Assembly (NCBI GenBank): GCA_013694635.1 | Contig: JACDCA010000301.1 | Span: forward strand, 1-5,814 | DNA from: Acidobacteriota bacterium | Lineage (GTDB): Bacteria; Acidobacteriota; Vicinamibacteria; Vicinamibacterales; 2-12-FULL-66-21 | Direction of reading: 5' to 3' | Length of the DNA stretch: 5,814 nt | Part shown: piece by piece, positions 1 through 5,814 of the stretch | How positions within the stretch are numbered: the first letter of the stretch is position 1 | How the letters are laid out: the number at the start of each line of letters is the position of its first letter | Made by a program: the position numbers and the translations under genes | The notes under the pieces: model-generated | The model's database searches: none | Told to the model about the DNA's origin: nothing | The model's input: only the letters and a program-made list of their open reading frames with translations

Positions 1-1679
1 AGAACATGGCGCTCGTGCACGATGCGAAGGGTTGTGTGGTCGTCCACTCCGATGATCCCAACGGGATCCAGCGGCTGAACCAGGAAGCGGCGAAGGGGAT
101 GCGCGCGGCGTGGGAAGCGGGGATGAAGGTCGATCGCGCGGACGTCGTCCGCTGGCTGACACTCAACCCGGCGCGCGCGCTCGGCATCGACAAGGTGACT
201 GGTTCCCTCGAACCGGGCAAGAACGCGGACGTCGTGATTTGGTCTGGTGATCCCTTCAGCGTCTATGCGAAGGCCGAGCGCGTCTTCATCGACGGCGCCC
301 TGCAGTACGACCGCTCCGACCCCACGCGCCAACCCCGCCGCGACTTCACGACGGGCCTGAATTCGGGGACTGCCACCTTTTTAAAGGGGACAGGCACCGC
401 GACCCCCTCTATTTCTTCGAAAAATGACCCCGTTAAGGTGCCTGTCCCCATAAAAAAGGTGGCAGTCCCCCTTTCGGCGCCGGCAGGGCCCACTATCGCG
501 CTGACAAATGCACGGATCCTGACGGTGTCAGGGCCGGCGATCGAGCGGGGGACGGTGTTGATCTCGGCCGGGAAGATCGCCGCGATCGGTGCCAACGTGA
601 CAGTGCCTGCCGGCGCGACGGTGATCGACGCGGCCGGCAAGATCATCACGCCAGGCTGGATCGAGTCGTCCACCAACATCGGCATCGTCGAAATCGGCCT
701 CTCGGCCGACGGGACGGCGGATCAGATCACGACGGACAAAGACCTGAGCGCCGCGTTCAACGTCGTCGACGCGTTCAACCCCTTCTCCACAGTGATCCCC
801 GTCACGCGCGTGGAAGGCATCACGCGCGCCGTCGTCGCCCCCGGCGGGACGGGGAACGTGATTCTCGGACAGGCCGCAGTGTTCGACCTTGGAGGCGAGC
901 AGGTCCCCGGCAGCATTACCAAGGCGCCGGCGGCAATGTTCGCCGTGCTCGGTGAGGCCGGCGCCGCCCTGGCCGGCGGATCGCGCGCATCCGCGATCCT
1001 GCGCCTGCGCGAGGCGCTGCAGGACGCCATCGACTTCAATCTGAATCGCGCCGCATGGAACGCCGCACAGCGCCGCGACTACGCACGCGGACGACTGGAC
1101 CTCGAGGCCCTCCGTCCCGTCATCCGCGGCGAGATCCCGCTCGCGATCCAGGCGCACCGCGCCAGCGACATGCTCGCGGCGATCCGCCTCGCCGAGGAGT
1201 TCAAGCTCAGACTGGTTCTTCTCGGCGCAGCGGAAGGCTGGATGATCGCCCACGAGCTCGCGAGGAAAAATATCCCCGTCGTCGTCAAGCCGCTGACCAA
1301 TATTCCCTCTTTCGAGGCACTCTCCGCGTCACTCGAGAACGCGGCACGGCTTCAGCAGGCAGGTGTGACACTAGTCCTGTCGTCGTTCGACACGCACAAC
1401 GCGCGCAACCTTCGGCAGGAAGCAGGGAATGCCGTGTCCTACGGGCTGGATCGCGACGCTGCGCTCCGCGCCGTCACACTGACGCCCGCGCGCGTGTGGG
1501 GTATCGCCGACCGCGCCGGATCCCTCGAAATCGGCAAGGACGCCGACCTGGTGGTCTGGTCAGGGGATCCCTTCGAGCCGACCACCGCCGCCGAACGCGT
1601 CTTCATCCGTGGACGAGAGATGTCGAAGGACACCCGGCACAAGGCGCTGTTCGAGAGATATCGAACTCTGCCACGCTGA
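1..1679 (+). CDS. Tandem-domain amidohydrolase family protein, 5' end missing (window edge)
   Basis: This is the 3' part of an amidohydrolase (metal-dependent hydrolase) gene. The frame is open to the left edge, so the ATG at 6 is probably internal; residues below count from it. Residues 1-104 are the end of a first domain, with an HSDDPNG motif (H14, D16, the likely metal-ligand Asp region) and the family's C-terminal 'NPAR..G...GSLEPGKNADVVIWSGDPF' signature. Residues about 105-160 are a linker encoded by a palindromic element. A second domain follows: its N-terminal beta-sandwich part (about 163-215), then a barrel, ending in a near copy of the same signature (486-536, about 30 of 51 residues identical to 47-97). 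In the second domain the usual HxH position (I-D-A-H-S-H) reads I-E-S-S-T-N at 219-224, so both metal-binding His appear lost; H384 and D462/H464 remain. I infer that catalysis sits in the first domain and that the second is structural or regulatory. Substrate is unknown (related families include dipeptidases and imidazolonepropionase-like enzymes). The kinase gene starts 6 bases after the stop, suggesting co-transcription. Confidence 0.88.
   Translation, partial: NMALVHDAKGCVVVHSDDPNGIQRLNQEAAKGMRAAWEAGMKVDRADVVRWLTLNPARALGIDKVTGSLEPGKNADVVIWSGDPFSVYAKAERVFIDGALQYDRSDPTRQPRRDFTTGLNSGTATFLKGTGTATPSISSKNDPVKVPVPIKKVAVPLSAPAGPTIALTNARILTVSGPAIERGTVLISAGKIAAIGANVTVPAGATVIDAAGKIITPGWIESSTNIGIVEIGLSADGTADQITTDKDLSAAFNVVDAFNPFSTVIPVTRVEGITRAVVAPGGTGNVILGQAAVFDLGGEQVPGSITKAPAAMFAVLGEAGAALAGGSRASAILRLREALQDAIDFNLNRAAWNAAQRRDYARGRLDLEALRPVIRGEIPLAIQAHRASDMLAAIRLAEEFKLRLVLLGAAEGWMIAHELARKNIPVVVKPLTNIPSFEALSASLENAARLQQAGVTLVLSSFDTHNARNLRQEAGNAVSYGLDRDAALRAVTLTPARVWGIADRAGSLEIGKDADLVVWSGDPFEPTTAAERVFIRGREMSKDTRHKALFERYRTLPR
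365..470. repeat. REP/BIME-like compound inverted repeat inside the amidohydrolase gene
   Basis: A 106-bp near-symmetrical palindrome. The outer arms 365-382 and 453-470 pair perfectly over 18 bp. The inner arms 386-398 and 437-449 pair perfectly over 13 bp. Between them lies a 3-nt partly mismatched step, and the loop is 38 nt. Each side contains two near-identical 13-mers, GGGGACTGCCACC and GGGGACAGGCACC (consensus GGGGACWGSCACC), with starts exactly 21 bp apart (365/386 and, inverted, 437/458). T-runs and A-runs follow the 13-mers. The organisation of paired short palindromic units resembles REP doublets (BIMEs), which in known cases are mobilised by RAYT transposases of the Y1/TnpA-REP family; no such gene is in the window. 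The element is translated in frame as residues about 120-155, a linker rich in Thr, Lys, Val and Pro. No clear target-site duplication was seen at its edges. Confidence 0.85.
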
Positions 1680-1685
1680 CACTGT

Positions 1686-4403
1686 ATGCCCTTGCCACTG
1701 GGAACGCGGCTCGGCCCGTACGAAATCGTTGCCTTTCTAGGCGCGGGCGGCATGGGCGAGGTCTATCGCGCGCAGGACGTCCGCCTCAATCGCCACGTCG
1801 CCATCAAGATCCTCGCCCCCGGCCTGCAAAGCAATGCTCCGCTTCGAGACCGCTTCGAGCGGGAGGCGAAAGCCGTCGCGGCGCTGTCACATCCACACAT
1901 CTGCACCCTTCACGACATCGGCCATCAGGACGGTATCGACTTTCTCGTCATGGAGCACCTCGACGGGGAAACGCTGGCCGCACGGCTGGCACGACGTCCG
2001 CTGCAGGCGCCCACAGGCACGCCCGCCCCGGCAAGTTCTCCCGCCGATGCGGTGAGAAAAGCGGGAAAACCGTCACACGGCGCTTCGCGATTCGAGCCCT
2101 TGCCGGTCGACGAAACGCTGCAGATCGCGACCCAGCTCGCCGACGCGCTCACCGCGGCCCATCGCGCCGGCGTTGTCCATCGCGATCTGAAGCCGGGCAA
2201 CCTGATGCTGACGAAGCGCGGCGTGGTCGTGCTCGATTTCGGTCTGGCCAAACTGATCTCAACCGAATCTTCGGGCGCCAACGACCAGACCATTACTGAC
2301 ACGCGTCCGTTGACCGGCGCCGGTGCCCTGCTGGGCACGTTGCCCTACATGGCCCCGGAACAACTCGAAGGGCGCGAGGCCGGCGCGCGCACGGACATCT
2401 TCGCCTTCGGCGCGATCCTGTTCGAAATGCTCACGGGCCGGCGTGCATTCTCCGGCGACTCGCAGGCGAGTCTGATCGCGGCGATCCTGGAGCGCGAGCC
2501 AGCGCCCTTAACAGTCCTGGCACCCGGCACGCCTGCCGCGCTCGATCGATTGGTTCGAAAATGTCTGGCGAAGGATCCAGACGTCCGGTGGCAGAGCGCG
2601 AGCGATATCGCCGATGAGCTTCGATGGATAGAAGCCGGCTCCGGTGTCACGGCGGGCGTCACGACTGCCGCTGCGGTTCGCCGCAGTCGTCGCGGATGGT
2701 TTGTCGCGGCGGGCGTCGCCGCCCTCGTGCTCGCCGCTGCCGTCACCGCACCCGTGTGGTGGAAGACACAGGGCACGGCGCCCGCGCCTGAGACGACCCA
2801 CCGGCAAATCACCCATTCTGGAGAAATCGTCATGGCGGCGATGGCGCCCGACGCCAGGATGATCGCGTACGTCACGGGAGACGACGAAAAGGGAATGAGC
2901 GTGTTCGTGCGCGACCTGGCGGAGGGGCAGGCCGTCGAGATCCTGCGGCGGCGGCTGGTCACGGATATGAAATGGATGCCGGACGGGTCGCGCGTCGTCG
3001 TCGCCGGATTCGACAACGACGTCCGCGGCGCCTGGTCCGTCCCCCGGCTCGGCGGCGACGCCCAGCGACTGCGCGCCGAGGCGAAATTCGATGCGGCCTA
3101 CGTGACCATCGCACCCGATGGTTCAGCCGTCGCGCTCACCAGCATGGACCGGCACGGCTTCCAGGTCGTCACGTTTGACGGTCAACGGCGAGCCCCGGTA
3201 GGCCTCGAAGGTTTTCAATGGCTCTATGATTTCGAGTGGACGGCCGATGATCGCATCGCGTTACTGACCGTAGATTCCGCCGGCGCCTTTATCGTCTGGA
3301 CCGTCTTGCCGACGGGTCAGGATCTTCGCCGCCTGCACGTCAGCGTCGAGCCACTCGAGGGATTGTGTTCGTCACCTGACGGTCGCGCCCTCTATACGTT
3401 CCGGCATCGCAACGAATCCTCGGAAGTCGTGCGTCTGCGCACCGACGCTGGCAACAACGCGGAGGCGGACGTCGTCCTCGGCGGGCTGCCGGTGGCCTAC
3501 TCCGCAACCGCCCGTCTCGATTGCAGCGTCTCGCGCGATGGACGCCGGCTGCAGTACCTGCGCGGGTCAGCGCAGGCCAACCTCTGGAAGGTCGAGCTCG
3601 ACAAGGACGGTGCAGTCCCGAGCGCAATCACGCGCGGCACTGCTCTGTTCGCAAACCCATCGATTTCCCCCGACGGACGATGGATCGCAGCTGCCGTTGG
3701 CACGGCCGCGAACTCCCACATCGTTCGGCTGCCCGTGACTGGGGGGGAGCCTGTTCGTCTGAGGCCCGGCGGTCCCCCCGTGTGGTCGCCCGACGGCAAG
3801 CAGCTCGCATTCGTCGAGACTCAAGGTGGATCGCGACGCGTATGGATCAGCGATCCCGACGGACAGGGAGCCACTCAGGTCTCGGGCGCCGCCCCTTCCA
3901 ACCCATTTCTGACATGGCTGCCAGACGGACGGATCGCCTGGTCCAAATCCGACGCGACCGATTTCCAGATCGGCTCGCCCAGTGACCCTTCACAGGCGGC
4001 GGAAGGCATCCAGGGTGACAAGCCGGTCGGATGGATTCTGGATGCCCGTTTCTCGCCGCGCGGCGACCAGGTGGCCGTCTATTGGAACCGGGATAACCGG
4101 CGATCGCTGTGGGTGATCGCCTGGCCCGGACGCCAGGCACGCGAGCTGGCCCGGGATCGATGGCCGATTGCCTGGTCAGCAAACGGCGAGTGGGTGTATT
4201 CGCACAACGAGAAACGCGACGTGTTTCGCGTGTCGGTAGCCACCGGCAGATCCGAAGTCGTCGCCCGCTTTCCGACCGGAAGCCTCGAATTCGGCTGCGA
4301 CATCACGCCCGATCGGAAGACACTGATCTGCGCCGTCCAGGAACAACAGTCCGACGCGTGGCTCGCCGAGCACTTCGATCCGCGGAATCCTCGCGCGCGG
4401 TGA
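1686..4403 (+). CDS. Membrane-anchored Ser/Thr protein kinase with C-terminal TolB/WD40-like propeller
   Basis: A PknB/Hanks-type Ser/Thr kinase, 905 residues. The kinase domain spans about 10-315: glycine loop GAGGMGEVY (19-27), VAIK with Lys41, probable alpha-C Glu60, catalytic HRDLKPGN (165-172; Asp167, Asn172), DFG (184-186), APE (223-225) and Asp237 of the F-helix. All key residues are present, so it should be active. A Pro/Ala-rich insertion (about 104-141) sits between the hinge region and helix E. A hydrophobic segment at about 337-359, preceded by RRSRR, is a single membrane span, putting the kinase in the cytoplasm and residues 370-905 outside. That part carries repeated SPDG-type motifs (387, 431, 476, 563, 616, 661, 701, 745, 790, 831 and 874) typical of TolB/PD40-like propeller blades, likely a sensor or protein-binding module. 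The ATG at 1686 fits the family's usual 'GTRLGPYEI' beginning. No clear Shine-Dalgarno precedes it, and the 6-base gap to the upstream stop suggests translational coupling. The ligand and phosphorylation targets are unknown. Confidence 0.95.
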   Translation: MPLPLGTRLGPYEIVAFLGAGGMGEVYRAQDVRLNRHVAIKILAPGLQSNAPLRDRFEREAKAVAALSHPHICTLHDIGHQDGIDFLVMEHLDGETLAARLARRPLQAPTGTPAPASSPADAVRKAGKPSHGASRFEPLPVDETLQIATQLADALTAAHRAGVVHRDLKPGNLMLTKRGVVVLDFGLAKLISTESSGANDQTITDTRPLTGAGALLGTLPYMAPEQLEGREAGARTDIFAFGAILFEMLTGRRAFSGDSQASLIAAILEREPAPLTVLAPGTPAALDRLVRKCLAKDPDVRWQSASDIADELRWIEAGSGVTAGVTTAAAVRRSRRGWFVAAGVAALVLAAAVTAPVWWKTQGTAPAPETTHRQITHSGEIVMAAMAPDARMIAYVTGDDEKGMSVFVRDLAEGQAVEILRRRLVTDMKWMPDGSRVVVAGFDNDVRGAWSVPRLGGDAQRLRAEAKFDAAYVTIAPDGSAVALTSMDRHGFQVVTFDGQRRAPVGLEGFQWLYDFEWTADDRIALLTVDSAGAFIVWTVLPTGQDLRRLHVSVEPLEGLCSSPDGRALYTFRHRNESSEVVRLRTDAGNNAEADVVLGGLPVAYSATARLDCSVSRDGRRLQYLRGSAQANLWKVELDKDGAVPSAITRGTALFANPSISPDGRWIAAAVGTAANSHIVRLPVTGGEPVRLRPGGPPVWSPDGKQLAFVETQGGSRRVWISDPDGQGATQVSGAAPSNPFLTWLPDGRIAWSKSDATDFQIGSPSDPSQAAEGIQGDKPVGWILDARFSPRGDQVAVYWNRDNRRSLWVIAWPGRQARELARDRWPIAWSANGEWVYSHNEKRDVFRVSVATGRSEVVARFPTGSLEFGCDITPDRKTLICAVQEQQSDAWLAEHFDPRNPRAR

Positions 4404-4405
4404 AT

Positions 4406-5814
4406 CTATTTCCCCTCCCCGATGCCATAGACGTGCCCGAGTGTGCGGACGATGATGAGCCCGTCGGAAATCGCCGGCGTGCTCATGATCACTTCCTTCA
4501 TCGAGTTTTTCGCGAGCTGTTCGTACTGCCGTCCGGCGCGGACGACGAAGACGTCGCCATCTTCGTTCGAGAAATAGAGCTTGCCGTCGGCGGCAATCGG
4601 TGACGCTGAAAACGACCCGCCGCTGCCGACACGCGCGCGGAAAATCCGCTCGCCGGTGTTCGCGTCGTACGCCGAGAGGACGCCGTCGTTCCCGCACGTA
4701 TAGAGGATGCCGCGGTAATAGATCGGGGTCGGAATATACGTTCCAGACGTGTTGCTCCAGGCGACGACGTCGCTGGAGGTCTTGTCCTTGGGCAGCGAAA
4801 TGTCGCCCGACGCGGCCGAACGGACGGCATAAATCGGCCGCACGGGTGGATAACCGCCAGTGATGTAAATCAGTCCATCGCCCACGACCGGTGTAGCGAC
4901 GGTGACCTCAGAGTTCGGTCCGAGCTTCCACAGCAGCTTTCCCGTCTCGGGATCGTAGGCGCGCACGGTCGGACCGTTGGTCACGATCTGTTTGCCGTCG
5001 AACACCGTCGGAGTGCCCCACGAGGAGATCTCCTCCCGGTCCGTCTTCCACAGCTGCTTGCCGGTCTTCACGTCGTACGCGGCAATGAACGAGTTCTTGT
5101 GGACGTCCGCCTGCACGATCACCTTGCCGTTGTGGATGATCGGGGAGCTGGAGTGTCCCCACTGATACGTCGGATCGAAGAACCAGCCGCTGTCGAGGAC
5201 GCCGACGTCGGTCTTCCAGAGCGGCTTTCCGTTCATGTCCCACGCGGCGAGCATCCCGATCGATCCGAAGAGCGCGACGACGCGAGTGCCGTCGGTCACG
5301 GGGGTGGAGTTGGCCTGGGTGGATTTCGTGTGCCGTTTTACCTTCGGAATACCGACGTGCGCGACGTTCTCCCACAGAATCTTGCCGTTCGCCTTGTCGA
5401 GGCAGAAGATTTTCCACGTGTGCTCCGAGAGATCCTCGACCGGCGCGACGTCACCATAGAGGCCGGTGCGGAACGTCTTGTCCCCCTTACTGCTGATGGC
5501 GGTCACGGCAAAAACCTTGCTGCCCCAGACGATCGGACTCGCGGTCGTGAAGCCGGGGATCGGCGTCTTCCAGCGCACGTTCTTCCCATCCTCCACATTC
5601 CACTCGGTAATGGCTCCCTGTCCATCGCCATTGCCGGCGGCGTTGTCGCCGCGAAACGCGGGCCACGGCTTGGCCGCGGTGCGCACGGCTGAGGGTGCGG
5701 GAACTGACGCGGAGGGTGCTAGGGGTGCTCCAGGAGCTCCAGGTGCTCCAGGTGCTGAAGGTGCTGCAGGTGCGGCCGCCGCGTCGGTCACGCGCGGATA
5801 GGACTGCGCGGCCC
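4406..5814 (-). CDS. PQQ-like beta-propeller repeat protein, 5' end missing (window edge)
   Basis: A PQQ-repeat (BamB/quinoprotein dehydrogenase-like fold) protein. The frame stays open to the right edge. The GTG at 5791 is a possible start, but the upstream codons read AAQSYPR, which looks like the region just after a signal-peptide cleavage site, so I expect the true start outside the window. Residues are counted from that GTG. An Ala/Pro/Gly-rich stretch (4-36) precedes the folded part, which opens with PWPAFRG (42-48), a motif common at the start of such secreted propellers in Acidobacteriota and Planctomycetes. Blade motifs of the form A-x-D-x-x-T/N-G-K-x-L-W occur at 130-140, 183-192, 238-248, 278-288 and 374-384. 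It ends in VYGIGEGK. No catalytic residues of a quinoprotein dehydrogenase, haem-binding CxxCH or membrane segment is visible, so a binding or scaffold role in the envelope is more likely than a redox enzyme. The stop codon lies 2 bases from the convergent kinase stop. Confidence 0.9.
   Translation of the reverse strand, partial: AAQSYPRVTDAAAAPAAPSAPGAPGAPGAPLAPSASVPAPSAVRTAAKPWPAFRGDNAAGNGDGQGAITEWNVEDGKNVRWKTPIPGFTTASPIVWGSKVFAVTAISSKGDKTFRTGLYGDVAPVEDLSEHTWKIFCLDKANGKILWENVAHVGIPKVKRHTKSTQANSTPVTDGTRVVALFGSIGMLAAWDMNGKPLWKTDVGVLDSGWFFDPTYQWGHSSSPIIHNGKVIVQADVHKNSFIAAYDVKTGKQLWKTDREEISSWGTPTVFDGKQIVTNGPTVRAYDPETGKLLWKLGPNSEVTVATPVVGDGLIYITGGYPPVRPIYAVRSAASGDISLPKDKTSSDVVAWSNTSGTYIPTPIYYRGILYTCGNDGVLSAYDANTGERIFRARVGSGGSFSASPIAADGKLYFSNEDGDVFVVRAGRQYEQLAKNSMKEVIMSTPAISDGLIIVRTLGHVYGIGEGK
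5715..5777. repeat. Seven tandem 9-bp units encoding an Ala-Pro-Gly linker
   Basis: Seven consecutive 9-bp units of the GGTGCTCCA type (plus-strand reading), with variants such as GGAGCTCCA, GGTGCTGAA and GGTGCTGCA. On the minus strand they encode the Ala/Pro/Gly-rich stretch of the PQQ-repeat protein, between the presumed signal peptide and the propeller. The unit is a multiple of three, so gain or loss of copies keeps the reading frame. The likely role is a flexible spacer that holds the propeller away from the membrane or from the signal-peptide end. Confidence 0.8.

Noticed and set aside
6..8. ATG at base 6 as the true start of the amidohydrolase
   Set aside because: The frame is open upstream and the protein would begin in the middle of a domain, just before the HSDDPNG motif.
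365..470. Palindrome as a Rho-independent terminator
   Set aside because: The stem is followed by a short C/T-mixed sequence rather than a U-run on either strand, it has a 38-nt loop, and the reading frame continues through it.
365..470. Start of a CRISPR array
   Set aside because: The 13-mers occur only as two direct and two inverted copies with 8-nt gaps within each pair; there are no regular spacers of CRISPR size.
528..1253. 241-codon open frame antisense to the amidohydrolase
   Set aside because: Composition is Arg/Asp/Gly-rich, no motif is recognisable, and it lies wholly opposite a well-supported coding sequence.
1055..2299. Long 414-codon open frame on the plus strand spanning the amidohydrolase-kinase junction
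   Set aside because: Its translation is Arg/Pro/Ser-rich with no recognisable domain and overlaps two clear genes in another frame; it is a by-product of high GC.
4406..5814. PQQ-dependent dehydrogenase enzyme
   Set aside because: Only the propeller repeat motifs are visible; no haem-binding CxxCH and no recognisable PQQ/calcium catalytic residues were found, so an enzyme call is not supported.

Overview
The window is GC-rich, gene-dense bacterial DNA with three large genes and almost no intergenic space. The gene content suggests a soil-type Acidobacteriota, perhaps Vicinamibacterales: a eukaryotic-like Ser/Thr kinase fused through one membrane segment to a TolB/WD40-like propeller, a secreted-type PQQ-repeat protein with a 'WPAFRG' motif, and a double-domain amidohydrolase. 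This assignment is an inference from gene style; no rRNA or other taxonomic marker is present.

Layout. Bases 1-1679 (+) hold the 3' part of an amidohydrolase gene that begins before the window. It carries the end of one amidohydrolase domain, a linker, and a second, apparently metal-site-degenerate domain. The linker is encoded by a 106-bp, four-armed inverted-repeat element (365-470) resembling REP/BIME-type mobile palindromes. Six bases later, 1686-4403 (+) encodes a 905-residue membrane-anchored Ser/Thr kinase with intact catalytic motifs and about eleven propeller-type repeat motifs outside the membrane. The two plus-strand genes are spaced like an operon. On the opposite strand, 4406-5814 (-) holds a PQQ-like beta-propeller protein whose start lies beyond the right edge. 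Its stop codon is only 2 bases from the kinase stop, so the two genes converge with no room for a conventional terminator between them. Its N-terminal region has an Ala/Pro/Gly-rich stretch encoded by 9-bp tandem repeats.

How they work together. The operon-like pair could link a hydrolase to a signalling kinase, but nothing in the sequence proves a shared pathway. The convergent PQQ-repeat gene is probably an independent unit. No tRNA, rRNA, CRISPR array, transposase gene or phage gene was seen, and no gene-free stretch longer than a few bases exists. I do not see a new multi-gene system. The most notable item is the palindromic element embedded in frame within the amidohydrolase gene.
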